NCBI GenBank assembly: GCA_905234985.1
Contig: CAJOJQ010000014.1
Span: 1-64,000 of the forward strand
Direction of reading: 5' to 3'
Source of the DNA: an uncultured Christensenellaceae bacterium
Lineage (GTDB): Bacteria > Bacillota > Clostridia > Christensenellales > Aristaeellaceae
DNA: 64,000 nt
A program made the translations under genes and the position numbers. Position 1 is the stretch's first letter; each line of letters begins with the position of its first letter. Of the stretch, positions 1 to 8,477 are shown in pieces. The notes below the pieces were generated by a model that saw nothing but the letters and a program-made list of their open reading frames with translations, did no database searches and had not been told where the DNA came from.

Positions 1-39
1 ATGTACTACTTTCTACAAGCTGGTGGAATCGCCACTTGA

Positions 40-894
40 TGCTGCCATTATAGCAAATTCTGGTTATTGTTGGAACCGTCCGACTGGAGAGCGCTTACGG
101 AGCATTACATCCTGCCGGTCATTTCCCTGGAAAACATCGCGGCCATTCGCGGCTCCATGCTCATGCCCTTCGGCAGCCCGCAGAATTTGTTTTTGTACGG
201 GCAGGCGAACGTGACCGCGTGGCATTTCATGCTGCATATGCTGCCGCTGAGCGCTCTGTCCGCGCTGCTGCTGGTGGGCTTCGTGTTCTTTCTGTACCGC
301 AAAAACCCCCGGGAAGAAATCGTCGCGGCGGGGCAGGACGCGCCCTGGCAGGACGCGGGCAAGGTGCGGCGCGTAGGCTATCTTGTGCTGTTCGCGGTCA
401 TTATTGCGGTGATCGTCACCCGCACCTCCCTGTGGCCCTACGCGGTGCTGCTGGTGCTGGGCGTGATTGCTCTTCTGGACCGCAAGCTGCTTTTGCAGGT
501 GGACTATGTGCTGCTGGTCACGTTCCTTTGCTTTTTCATTTTCTCTTCGTCCATCGCCGGAAATGAAAATATTGCCGCCGTGCTGAAGCAGGCGGTGGCC
601 GGGAACGAATATTGGTGGGCCATCGGCCTGAGCCAGATCATTTCCAATGTGCCCGCAACCATCGTGCTGTACCCGTTTACGGAAAACTTCGCCGGCCTGA
701 TCTACGGCGCGGATACGGCGGGGCTCTGCTCGCTGATCGGGTCGTTGGCGTCGGTGATCAACTATCGCATTTATGTGCGCGAATATCCCAAGAATGGCGG
801 CAAATTCATCAAGGTGTTCACCCTCATCAGCTGGGCGTTTTTCCTGATCGTGGTCATGGCGGGGTATTTCCTGAGCCGGTGGAAGTTCTTCTGA
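40..894 (+). pseudogene. C-terminal part of an SLC13/ArsB-type (YbiR-like) membrane permease, 5' end missing
   Basis: The translated frame resembles the C-terminal half to two thirds of anion/citrate-type permeases. It has a PFGSPQNLFLYG segment like the family PxGNPQNL loop, then several hydrophobic helices and a second re-entrant motif SNVPATIVLYPFTENF typical of YbiR-like proteins. Only about 275 residues are present, where full members have roughly 370-430. The same frame is closed by TGA at 37-39, and the only starts near the beginning are TTG codons at 67 and 70 without a ribosome site. The segment before PFGSPQNL is less conserved than expected. It is either a truncated gene or one broken by a frameshift just before the window. 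Its substrate cannot be told. Confidence 0.55.
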
Positions 895-901
895 TGGCAC
901 G

Positions 902-927
902 AAAAAACGGCCTCCTCTGGGGGCCGT
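902..927 (-). terminator. Rho-independent terminator of the first GGDEF gene
   Basis: On the minus strand ACGGCC pairs with GGCCGT across a short loop and is followed by six T. It lies 23 bases beyond the stop codon of the minus-strand GGDEF gene. Confidence 0.7.
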
Positions 928-949
928 ATTATATAGGAAGAAACGCGCT

Positions 950-2008
950 TTACAGCACGACTTGGTCGCGTCCGTTCATTTTGCCATGGTACAGCCTTTG
1001 ATCCGCCTGTTCCAGGATGGCTGCCGTGGGGGAACGGAAATCGTTTTCCGCCACGCCGATGGTGATGGTAATGGAAAATTTTGTTCCCTCATATTCCAGC
1101 GGCAGATTTTTTACCGCCTGCTGTATGCTGAACATGACCACGCCCGCCTCGTCCAAGTTTTTGCCGGGCAGATAGAAGCAGAATTCTTCCCCGCCCCACC
1201 GGCACACGCTGTAACGGTCCGGCGCGCAGGCCAGGAACAGGTTGGCCAGCTCCTTTAAGGTATAGTCGCCGCAGTTGTGGCCGTAGGTGTCGTTTACGTT
1301 TTTGAAGAAATCGATATCGGCGATGGCGATGCTGTAAATATCGTTGGGGGCGTTCTCCAGCGCTTGCAGCATGGAGCGGCGGTTGGGCAGGCCGGTGAGG
1401 GGATCGGTGTCCGCCTCCTTGCTCAGCTTTTGGTTGTCGATGCGCAACTGCCGTTCCGTGGCCTGCAGGTTGCTGCTGAAATGGACGAAGCTCACCGCCA
1501 GCACCACGAATGTGTACAGGCTGGTGATGGTCTGCACCACGATCAGCGAACGGGAACCCAGCAGAATGGCGGGGGCGTGATCTATGGTGTAGGCAAACAG
1601 CCCCATGCGCAGGCCGAGCAGGAAAAGGAAGGCGGCGATCTTCTTCCACGGTCTGTCGTAGATATTGAAAAAGCAGAACATCAGCACGGGGATCAGCAAA
1701 TGCTGCCCGCCGCAGGTCCAGCCGAAGGTGACGATATGCCAGCAGCAGAAGATGACAAGCATCGCCTCATGGGCGTAAATGCTCACCAGCGCGTTCACGC
1801 GCCCGTTGGCCCAGATGCACGCCAGCACCACGGCCAGCATCACCAGGGGAAAGGCCAGCCATTGCTCCGCCGTCCAGCCCACCAGAAAAAAGGTCGCGGC
1901 AAAAAAGCCCGACAGCAGCGCCTCGCTTACCACGAGGGCGTGCTTGTAATAGGCGGGCATATCCTTTCCGGCCTTGGGCACGTGCTGGTTCAAAAACTTC
2001 ATCATCAC
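950..2008 (-). CDS. Membrane diguanylate cyclase (GGDEF protein)
   Basis: About 350 residues. Residues 25-180 form five or six hydrophobic helices with no recognised sensor domain. A short helical linker leads into a C-terminal GGDEF domain, recognised by DPLTGLPNRR near residue 203, the metal-binding IADIDFFKNVNDTYGH, and the active-site motif WGGEEF (a functional GGEEF variant). Expected to make cyclic di-GMP from GTP at the inner face of the membrane. No RxxD inhibitory site is evident in the expected position. Translation may begin at GTG 2008 or at ATG 2005 or 2002; AAAGGAAG lies 9-15 bases upstream. It is divergent from the phosphatase gene, with promoters 8 bases apart. Confidence 0.9.
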   Translation of the reverse strand: MMMKFLNQHVPKAGKDMPAYYKHALVVSEALLSGFFAATFFLVGWTAEQWLAFPLVMLAVVLACIWANGRVNALVSIYAHEAMLVIFCCWHIVTFGWTCGGQHLLIPVLMFCFFNIYDRPWKKIAAFLFLLGLRMGLFAYTIDHAPAILLGSRSLIVVQTITSLYTFVVLAVSFVHFSSNLQATERQLRIDNQKLSKEADTDPLTGLPNRRSMLQALENAPNDIYSIAIADIDFFKNVNDTYGHNCGDYTLKELANLFLACAPDRYSVCRWGGEEFCFYLPGKNLDEAGVVMFSIQQAVKNLPLEYEGTKFSITITIGVAENDFRSPTAAILEQADQRLYHGKMNGRDQVVL

Positions 2009-2059
2009 AGACAGCGGCTTCCTTTAAAAAGCGGATTGATAAATGATGCTATCGTGCTT

Positions 2060-2088
2060 ATCATACCATAATTCGCGGGATTGAGCAA
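2060..2088 (-). promoter_or_regulatory. Sigma-A promoter of the first GGDEF gene
   Basis: Read on the minus strand: TTGCTC, 17-base spacer, TATGAT. It lies about 50 bases before the start codon. Confidence 0.65.
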
Positions 2089-2096
2089 CAGGAAAC

Positions 2097-2125
2097 TTGA
2101 TATTCAGGCCGGAAAGCGGTATAAT
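2097..2125 (+). promoter_or_regulatory. Sigma-A promoter of the phosphatase gene
   Basis: TTGATA, 17-base spacer, perfect TATAAT. It sits back to back with the divergent promoter at 2060-2088, so one regulator could act on both. Confidence 0.8.
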
Positions 2126-2174
2126 TTATGGGGAGTCCGCGGAAGGCTCGCCGAAACCGGCAGAGGATGAAAAA

Positions 2175-3647
2175 ATGAGCGCTTTGATGGAAAAATGGAA
2201 GGACAGGCTGAAAAAACGGAAGGATAATTATCTTTCCGATCCCCTGTTCCACGAGAATGAAATTCAGGCCAACCGCATGATGAGGATCGTGCTGTTCAAC
2301 AGCGGCGTCATCCTGATCGCCATTTGGATCGCCACCAAAACGGGCGTTTTCGAGCTGGCGAAGGACTTGATGGACGCCGCCGTACTCCAGGGCCTGGTGG
2401 AAATCGTGCTGCTGTGCGTGGTTTCCTGGCGCGTGAAGCAGGACGCCTGGTGGCTGAAAAACCTGCTGCTGCTGGGCAGCGCCATCGTGTATGCCCGCAT
2501 GGATATGATGTTCACCCACAAGGCGGCGCTGCTGATGGTGATCCCGGTGGTATGCTCCTGCCGGTATTATTCCCGGCGGCTGACCATCGGCATGTCGCTT
2601 TTGACCACGGTGCTGTTTGCCTTTTCGGCGGCATACGGGGCCACCAACGGCCTGCTCAACCTGAACGACCTGACCCTCCCCATCGGCACCACCATGACCA
2701 CCACCGGCAAGTACATCGACAGCGCCGTGGAGCAGGTGGGCTTCGATCCCGCGCTGCTCACCCGCAACGTGATGCTGTATTCCTACCTGCCCAAGTGGCT
2801 GATTTTCTCCGTGGTATCGGTGATCAGCGCGAAAATCGCCCGGCGGGGCAGGGAAATGGTGCTGGAGCAGAAGGGCATGGCGCAAAAGCAGGCCCGCATC
2901 GAAACGGAGCTGGATTTAGCCACCCGCATCCAGTCGGCCATGCTGCCCAGCCTTTTCCCGCCCTTCCCGGACAGGTCGGAAATGGATATTTACGCCTCCA
3001 TGGCTCCGGCCAAGGAGGTGGGCGGCGATTTTTACGATTTTTACATGCTGGACGATAACCGCCTGGGCCTGGTGATAGCGGACGTTTCCGGCAAGGGCGT
3101 GCCCGCCGCGCTGTTCATGATGGCCAGCAAGATCCTGGTGAAAAATTTCGCCATGACGGGCATGAGTCCGGGGCAGATACTGGAAAAGGCCAACAATCAA
3201 ATTTGCGCCAACAACCCGGAGCAGATGTTCGTGACCATGTGGCTGGGCATCTTAGACCTGAACACCGGCAGGCTCGTCGCCGCCAACGCGGGCCACGAAT
3301 ACCCGGCCATCCGGCAGCCCGGCGGCGAATTTGCGCTGTTCAAGGATAAACACAGCTTCGCCGTGGGCGGCATGGAGGGCATGCGCTACAAGGAATATGA
3401 ATTGCAGCTGGAGCCGGGCAGCAGGCTGTTTTTATACACCGACGGCGTGCCGGAGGCCACCGACGCCCAGAACCAGCTGTTCGGCACCGAACGGATGCTG
3501 AACGCCCTGAACGCCCAGCCCGACGCGCCCCTGGCAACGATCCTGCGCAATGTGCGCCAGGCGGTGGACGCTTTCGTGGGCGACGCCGAGCAGTTCGACG
3601 ATTTGACCATGATGTGCGTCACGTACCGGGGGAAAAAGGAAACCTGA
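2175..3647 (+). CDS. Membrane-bound SpoIIE/RsbU-type PP2C serine phosphatase
   Basis: About 490 residues. The N-terminal half carries roughly six membrane helices (residues 40-230). It is followed by a helical linker with TRIQSAMLP, the usual entry to RsbU-like phosphatases, and a PPM/SpoIIE domain with metal-binding GGDFYDFY, DVSGKG, NAGHEYP, LYTDGVPEA and a final FDDLTMM. It should dephosphorylate a serine-phosphorylated partner-switch protein (SpoIIAA/RsbV-like). No anti-sigma partner lies next to it. The ATG at 2175 is chosen because AGAGG sits 8 bases upstream and the promoter ends at 2125. The frame is open upstream but would begin inside the promoter. A GGDEF gene follows 21 bases later, so the two are probably co-transcribed. 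Confidence 0.9.
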   Translation: MSALMEKWKDRLKKRKDNYLSDPLFHENEIQANRMMRIVLFNSGVILIAIWIATKTGVFELAKDLMDAAVLQGLVEIVLLCVVSWRVKQDAWWLKNLLLLGSAIVYARMDMMFTHKAALLMVIPVVCSCRYYSRRLTIGMSLLTTVLFAFSAAYGATNGLLNLNDLTLPIGTTMTTTGKYIDSAVEQVGFDPALLTRNVMLYSYLPKWLIFSVVSVISAKIARRGREMVLEQKGMAQKQARIETELDLATRIQSAMLPSLFPPFPDRSEMDIYASMAPAKEVGGDFYDFYMLDDNRLGLVIADVSGKGVPAALFMMASKILVKNFAMTGMSPGQILEKANNQICANNPEQMFVTMWLGILDLNTGRLVAANAGHEYPAIRQPGGEFALFKDKHSFAVGGMEGMRYKEYELQLEPGSRLFLYTDGVPEATDAQNQLFGTERMLNALNAQPDAPLATILRNVRQAVDAFVGDAEQFDDLTMMCVTYRGKKET

Positions 3648-3668
3648 AAAACGAAGGAAGTTGGAAAA

Positions 3669-4796
3669 ATGGGAAACGCCATTCATATAGAGCTGAATAT
3701 GCTGTTTTTTGTGATCCTGGTCAGGATCGTTTACCAAAGCGCCAAGAACGAAAACCAGCAGATGAGCCGGGTGCTGTTCCGCTACACGGCTTACGGCATC
3801 ATGTCCAGCCTGTTCATGGACGCGCTGTGGATCCTGATCGACGGCCGGCAGTTCCCGGGGGCGGTTGCGCTGAATCAGCTGGTGAACGCGCTGTTTTTGG
3901 CTTCCGGCATCGTGATCGGGTGCCTGTGGTATCTGTACGTGCTGGAAACGCTGGGCTACCGCATCACGTGGAAGATGGGGCTTTTGGTCATGACTCCCGG
4001 CATCGTGTTCACCTTGCTGAACCTGCTGTCCATCAAAACGGGCTGGATTTTCTATGTCACGGAAGAAAACGTGTATGTGCGCGGCCCCCTGTTCGGGCTG
4101 CAAACCGTGGCGGCCCTGGCCGTGCTGTTTTCGTCGCTGATCCATTGCCTGATCCGCCTGATCAACGGCAGAAAAACCGTTCCCCGGCGGGTGGTGTGGG
4201 AGATGGTGGGCTTTTACGTCATTCCCGTGGTGGGCACGCTGGTATCCATGCCGATCACGGGCATGCCGGGCACCTGGACGTGCGCCGCCGTGTCCATCAT
4301 TCTCATGTATATCGAATCCCAGGATCGGGAAATCGTCCGCGATACGCTCACGGGACTTAACAACCGCAAAATGCTGCCCGCCGCCTTCGAGGACTACGCC
4401 CGGCAGACCGGCCCCGATTCGGTTCTGTACCTGTTTATGATCGACCTGGACGATTTTAAGGCCATCAACGATACGTACGGCCATCTGGCGGGGGACGAGG
4501 CGCTGCAGGCGGCGGCCCGGCTGTTCGCAAAATCGGTGGACGGCAAGCGCGCCATGGTGGCCCGGGTGGGCGGCGACGAGTTCGTGATCCTGGTTCTGCT
4601 GCCCGGCGAAAAAGAGGCGATGGAATTTAAGCGCGCCCTGCAGGAAAGCATGGAACGCTATAACGCCGAACATACCCTGCCTTACCGCCTGTGCGTCAGC
4701 GTGGGCTACCGCTCATACGCCCGCGGCGAAACCCTGGACAATTTTCTGAACCGGGCGGACGAAATGCTGTACGAGGAAAAGAGACGGAAAAAGTAG
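3669..4796 (+). CDS. Membrane diguanylate cyclase (GGDEF protein), 7-helix type
   Basis: 375 residues. Six or seven hydrophobic helices (residues 5-215) precede a GGDEF domain with DTLTGLNNRK, LFMIDLDDFKAINDTYGH and the intact signature VGGDEF. It ends in NRADEMLYEEKRRKK, as usual for the family. It is predicted to synthesise cyclic di-GMP. GAAGGAAG lies about 10 bases before the ATG. It follows the phosphatase gene closely, so phospho-switch control and cyclic di-GMP output may belong to one signalling unit. The signal sensed by the membrane part is unknown. Confidence 0.9.
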   Translation: MGNAIHIELNMLFFVILVRIVYQSAKNENQQMSRVLFRYTAYGIMSSLFMDALWILIDGRQFPGAVALNQLVNALFLASGIVIGCLWYLYVLETLGYRITWKMGLLVMTPGIVFTLLNLLSIKTGWIFYVTEENVYVRGPLFGLQTVAALAVLFSSLIHCLIRLINGRKTVPRRVVWEMVGFYVIPVVGTLVSMPITGMPGTWTCAAVSIILMYIESQDREIVRDTLTGLNNRKMLPAAFEDYARQTGPDSVLYLFMIDLDDFKAINDTYGHLAGDEALQAAARLFAKSVDGKRAMVARVGGDEFVILVLLPGEKEAMEFKRALQESMERYNAEHTLPYRLCVSVGYRSYARGETLDNFLNRADEMLYEEKRRKK

Positions 4797-4841
4797 GAAG
4801 ATAAAAAATCTCCATGTACTTGTCGGTCATGCAAATATCAG

Positions 4842-4876
4842 AAAAAGGGGCTGTTGCACAAGTCTGCAACAGCCCC
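4842..4876 (-). terminator. Terminator of the acyl-CoA ligase gene
   Basis: Perfect 12-bp stem GGGGCTGTTGCA / TGCAACAGCCCC with a 6-base loop, followed on the minus strand by TTTTT. It begins about 50 bases past the ligase stop codon. Confidence 0.85.
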
Positions 4877-4925
4877 GAAGTTTATGCATTTGTTTTCTAA
4901 AGAACGGTTTCCCCCGGCAAACGCC

Positions 4926-7199
4926 TCACAGCAATGCCCGCTGGATTTTTCCGCTGGTAGTCTTGGGCAATTCGTCCCGGAAGACCACGATGCGGGGGTA
5001 TTTGTAGGGCGCGGTGCGCTGCTTGACGTAGCTTTGGATTTCTTTTTTGAGTTCCTCCGTGCCCTCTTTGCCCTTCACCAGCACGATGCTGGCCTTGACC
5101 ACCTGGCCGCGAACGGGATCGGGCGCGGCGGAAACGCCGCACTCCAGCACGTAGGGCAGTTCCATAATAACGCTTTCGATCTCGAAGGGTCCGATGCGGT
5201 AGCCGGAGGACTTGATCAGGTCGTCCACCCGGCCCACGTACCAGAAGTAGCCGTCCTCGTCCCGCCAGGCAGTGTCGCCGGTGTGGTAAAGGCCGTCGTG
5301 CCAGTTGCCGTTCACGTTCTTGTCGTCGCTGCCGTAGTAACCGGTGAGCAGGCCGCAGGGCGGGTTGTTTTCCCCGGTATGGATCACGATCTCGCCCACC
5401 TCGCCAACCGGCACGGGGTTGCCATTGGGGTCCACCAGGTCCACGTCATACAGCGGCACGGGCTTGCCCATGGAGCCGGGCTTGGGGGTCATGCCGGTGA
5501 GGTTGCCGATGATGATGGCGCTTTCGCTCTGGCCGAAGCCCTCCATGATGGTGATGCCGGTGGCTTCCTTGAACTTCTGGAATACCTCGGGGTTCAGGGC
5601 CTCGCCCGCGATGGTGGCGTAGCGGATGGAGGAAAGGTCGTACTTGCTCAAATCCTCCTTGATCAGCATGCGGTACATGGTGGGCGGCGCGCAGAAGGTT
5701 TTGATGCCGTACTGCTTGAACAGGGGCAGGATATCGTCGGCGTGGAAGCGGTCGAAATCGTACACGAACAGGGCGGCTTCGCACATCCACTGGCCGAAAA
5801 TCTTTCCCCAGCAGGCCTTGGCCCAGCCGGTGTCCGAAATGGTCAGGTGCAGCTGGCCCGGCATGACGTTATGCCAGAACTTGGCGGTCATGTAATGGCC
5901 TAAGGGGTACTTGTGGCTGTGGCACACCAGCTTGGGATAGCCTGTGGTGCCGGAGGTAAAGAACATGAGCAGGGGATCGTCGCCGCAGGCGGAATCCTCC
6001 GTGCGGTCGAAATGGGAGGAAAACACGCTGTATTCGCTGTCGAAATCGTGCCAGCCCTCCCGCTGTCCGCCGCAGAACACCAGGGTCTTGATGCCGGGGC
6101 ATTCCGGCAGGGCCTTTTCGATCTCTCCCGCCGCCTGGCCGTGGCTGGTGCATACCACGCCGCTGACTTCGCCGGTTTGGAAGCGGTAAATGTAATCCTT
6201 GCACAGCAGCTGGTCGGTGGCCGGGATCACCACCGCGCCGATCTTTTCCATGGCAAGCATGGTGATCCAGAAATGGTACTGGCGGCGCAGCACCAGCATG
6301 ATCCGGTCGCCCTTCTTGATGCCAAGGGACTTGTAGTAATTGGCGGCCCGGTTGCTCATCTTGTGGAAATCCAGGAAGGAGAAGCGGCGCTCCTTCTTGT
6401 TGATGTCCAGGTGGACCATGGCAAGCTGATCGGGATGCTCCTTCGCCAGCTCGTCCATGATGTCGAAGGCGAAATTGAAGCGCTCGATATCGTGGTAATG
6501 AACGGACACGGGCGTGCCCTTGTCGTTGACCTTGGCGTCCACGAACCGGTCGGCGATGATGGACTGGGCCTGCTGCGCCGGGGCGGCGGCGTCGTGGATG
6601 TGGGGATTGTAATCCGTTTCCTCGCCAGGGATGACCACGGCCAGGAACACGCAGTCCTGCCCCTCGGCGGCGATGAGGCCGTGGGGGGTGGAGGAATCGA
6701 AGAACACGGAATCGCCCGCCCGCAGGGTTTCCGTATGCTCGCCGATTTGGGCGCGCAGCACGCCGGACAGGATGTAGTCAAATTCCTGGCCGGGGTGGCT
6801 CACCGTTTCGATGGGAGCCGCCTGGAGGGCGGGGTCGTAGGAATAGCGGGTCAGGTACGGCTCCACGATGCGCTTGCGGAACATGGGGGCCAGGTTCAGC
6901 ATTTTGATGCCCTTGATGTCCGTGACCACCTCGCCTTCCCCGTGGCGGGTGACGGTGTAATTGGACAGGCGGGGGCTGGTGCCCTCGATCAGGTCCACGA
7001 TGTCCACGCCGAAGGCGGCGGCGCACTTGTGGACGAAGGAGAAGGGCATTTCCACGCTGCCGGTTTCGTACCAGGCGCAGTCCGCCTCGCTGAAACCCGT
7101 CATGCGGGCCAGATCGGCGGTGGTATAGCCAGCGATATCTTTCAGTTCGCGGATACGGGCGGCCACGTCCCGCAGCATTTCGGGGGCCTGGGTTGGCAT
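4926..7199 (-). CDS. XRE-cupin-AMP-forming acyl-CoA ligase fusion
   Basis: 757 residues in three parts. Residues 8-65 are an XRE-type helix-turn-helix (IAGYTTADLARMTGFSEADC). Residues 110-190 are a small cupin domain (HPGQEFDYILSG, STPHGLIAAEG). Residues 215-757 are an ANL-family ligase of the acetyl/medium-chain type with the P-loop FFTSGTTGYPK, YHTGDTAWRDEDGY, GRVDDLIKSSGYRIGPFE and the catalytic lysine motif TTSGKIQR. It should activate a carboxylic acid to its CoA thioester using ATP; the chain cannot be read from sequence, though branched or aromatic acids fit the neighbours. AGGAGG lies 8 bases before the ATG. A T-box leader precedes it and the divergent 2-oxoacid oxidoreductase operon lies beyond. 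The XRE-cupin part may act as a regulator or as a ligand sensor. Confidence 0.9.
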   Translation of the reverse strand: MPTQAPEMLRDVAARIRELKDIAGYTTADLARMTGFSEADCAWYETGSVEMPFSFVHKCAAAFGVDIVDLIEGTSPRLSNYTVTRHGEGEVVTDIKGIKMLNLAPMFRKRIVEPYLTRYSYDPALQAAPIETVSHPGQEFDYILSGVLRAQIGEHTETLRAGDSVFFDSSTPHGLIAAEGQDCVFLAVVIPGEETDYNPHIHDAAAPAQQAQSIIADRFVDAKVNDKGTPVSVHYHDIERFNFAFDIMDELAKEHPDQLAMVHLDINKKERRFSFLDFHKMSNRAANYYKSLGIKKGDRIMLVLRRQYHFWITMLAMEKIGAVVIPATDQLLCKDYIYRFQTGEVSGVVCTSHGQAAGEIEKALPECPGIKTLVFCGGQREGWHDFDSEYSVFSSHFDRTEDSACGDDPLLMFFTSGTTGYPKLVCHSHKYPLGHYMTAKFWHNVMPGQLHLTISDTGWAKACWGKIFGQWMCEAALFVYDFDRFHADDILPLFKQYGIKTFCAPPTMYRMLIKEDLSKYDLSSIRYATIAGEALNPEVFQKFKEATGITIMEGFGQSESAIIIGNLTGMTPKPGSMGKPVPLYDVDLVDPNGNPVPVGEVGEIVIHTGENNPPCGLLTGYYGSDDKNVNGNWHDGLYHTGDTAWRDEDGYFWYVGRVDDLIKSSGYRIGPFEIESVIMELPYVLECGVSAAPDPVRGQVVKASIVLVKGKEGTEELKKEIQSYVKQRTAPYKYPRIVVFRDELPKTTSGKIQRALL

Positions 7200-7233
7200 A
7201 GCGATAACCTCCTAATTCGTGTGGAGTGTGAAA

Positions 7234-7331
7234 GTGAGGAGATAGGAGATAGGAGTTTGAAAGGCGGATATGCGCCTTCGACGGAAGCGGAATCAAAATA
7301 AACTCCTACCTCCTCGCTCCTACCTCCTCAC
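7234..7331. repeat. Heptamer-arm hairpin element, GGAGATA/GGAGGTA family, copy 1
   Basis: The left arm (7234-7257) is built of 7-base units such as GGAGATA. The right arm (7301-7331) is the reverse complement of the same kind of units (CCTACCT, CCTCGCT). The 43-base centre has its own small hairpin. It lies between the T-box terminator and the ligase start, so it is inside the ligase mRNA leader. A second copy lies at 57093-57260. Confidence 0.8.
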
Positions 7332-7346
7332 TCGTCTTGCGGGGGC

Positions 7347-7634
7347 AGACAAAAGCCCGCCCCAAAGTGTTTCTTTGAGACGGGCTGAATAAGCATCAGC
7401 TCGCGGTACCACTCAAATTGCGCGGTGTGATCGCGCCCCTTATGGACTCCCATGAAGCCCTTCGCACTGACGCAGCGTTCGCGGAGCAGCTTACTTGGGG
7501 GAACCGCCCCTGTTCAGGTGCCCGGCTCGGAAGCCACAGCCTGATGGATCCCCGCCGCCGGTTTTCAGCGCCCCCGGCTCTCTGTGGGTGGACATTCCAT
7601 CCGCCTTCTTCGTCATCGCCTTTGGTATGCGATT
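7347..7634 (-). ncRNA. T-box riboswitch leader
   Basis: Read on the minus strand, the leader starts about 7 bases after TACACT. It carries the K-turn pair GATGA (near 7614) and AGAGAG, and then the near-invariant T-box GAGTGGTACCGCG at 7402-7414. A terminator stem (7351-7367 with 7373-7386) with TTTTG follows. T-boxes sense uncharged tRNA and switch between terminator and antiterminator. Stem I looks short and lacks a clear AGTA turn, so the specifier codon is not assigned. The next gene on this strand is the acyl-CoA ligase. Confidence 0.88.
7351..7386 (-). terminator. T-box conditional terminator
   Basis: On the minus strand AGCCCGTCTCAAAG pairs with CTTTGGGGCGGGCT over a 5-base loop, followed by TTTTGT. 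The T-box sequence 15 bases earlier would compete for it in the antiterminator. Confidence 0.8.
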
Positions 7635-7640
7635 GGATGT

Positions 7641-7669
7641 AGTGTAGCAGATAAAAAAGGAAAAGTCAA
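7641..7669 (-). promoter_or_regulatory. Promoter of the T-box / ligase transcript
   Basis: On the minus strand: TTGACT, 17-base spacer, TACACT. It is positioned just before the T-box leader. Confidence 0.75.
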
Positions 7670-7724
7670 CAGGCAATTGGTTGGATTCTTTCTCTGTATA
7701 CAAAAGAAATACAGTATTTGATGG

Positions 7725-7753
7725 TTGACATTTTCCGCGCTCGGTTTCATAAT
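7725..7753 (+). promoter_or_regulatory. Promoter of the ATPase / oxidoreductase operon
   Basis: TTGACA, 17-base spacer, CATAAT, 37 bases before the ATPase start. It diverges from the T-box promoter about 55 bases away. Confidence 0.8.
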
Positions 7754-7789
7754 GACATGGTACTCTTTGAACGGGAAGGAGGGAAAGCC

Positions 7790-8476
7790 ATGCGGCGCAT
7801 GACCGTGATCGCGGGCCATTACGGCAGCGGGAAAACGGAATTGGCTGTGAGCCTGGCCATGGAGCTGGCCCAGGGGTCAAAACGGGATTATCCCCGGCTT
7901 GCCATTGTGGACTTAGACGTGGCGAACCCCTATTTCCGTTCCAGGGAGCGCATGGATCTTCTGGAAGCCCACGGCGTGGCCGTGTACGGCGACACCTTCC
8001 ATTCCACCGGCGCCACGGCGGAGCTTCCCGCCCTGACCGCCGCCCTGCGCGCTCCCCTGGAGGACGAAGGCTGCCAAACCATCGTCGATTTGGGCGGCAA
8101 CGACGCCGGGGCGCGGGTGCTGCGGCAGTTCGGCAAGTATTTTGAGGGCGACGATCACGAACTGTGGGCGGTGGTGAACTTCCGCCGGTATGAAACGCTG
8201 ACGGTGGAAACCGCCCGGGAGCATGTGGAAGCCATTCAAAACGAATTGCAGATACGGGTGACGGGGCTGGTAAACAATACCCACTTGCTCCGTGAGACCA
8301 CGGCGGGCATCATCCGGGAAGGGTACGAAAAGGCCAAAACCCTGTCAGAAAAGATGAACATTCCTTTATTATTCACCTGTTATCCCGCGGGCATCGTTCA
8401 GCCGGAGGAACTAAAGGGCATTGCGCCCCTTCGTCCTCTGGGCCTGTACATGCGGCCCGCCTATCTGGATAAATAA
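7790..8476 (+). CDS. P-loop (MinD/CobQ-like) ATPase next to the 2-oxoacid oxidoreductase
   Basis: 228 residues. The N-terminus has a Walker A GHYGSGKTE, then IVDLDVANPYF and IVDLGGNDAGARVL, as in SIMIBI-class NTPases related to ParA/CobQ. AAGGAGGG lies about 8 bases before the chosen ATG. Genes of this type commonly stand before VOR-type 2-oxoacid:ferredoxin oxidoreductase genes in Clostridia, where they are annotated only as ATP-binding proteins. An accessory role such as Fe-S cluster or complex assembly is possible but not shown. It is separated from the ferredoxin gene by an inverted-repeat element of about 190 bases. Confidence 0.8.
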   Translation: MRRMTVIAGHYGSGKTELAVSLAMELAQGSKRDYPRLAIVDLDVANPYFRSRERMDLLEAHGVAVYGDTFHSTGATAELPALTAALRAPLEDEGCQTIVDLGGNDAGARVLRQFGKYFEGDDHELWAVVNFRRYETLTVETAREHVEAIQNELQIRVTGLVNNTHLLRETTAGIIREGYEKAKTLSEKMNIPLLFTCYPAGIVQPEELKGIAPLRPLGLYMRPAYLDK

Positions 8477-8477
8477 A

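Noticed and set aside
64-900. Long open frames opposite the permease, phosphatase, esterase and many other genes
   Set aside because: They are shadows caused by the GC-rich codon pattern: His/Gly/Gln/Arg-rich translations, no ribosome sites, no recognisable domains.
7600-7634. Naming the T-box specifier codon
   Set aside because: Stem I is short and lacks a clear AGTA turn. Several triplets (GTC, TCC, CAC) fit equally, so the amino acid was left open.
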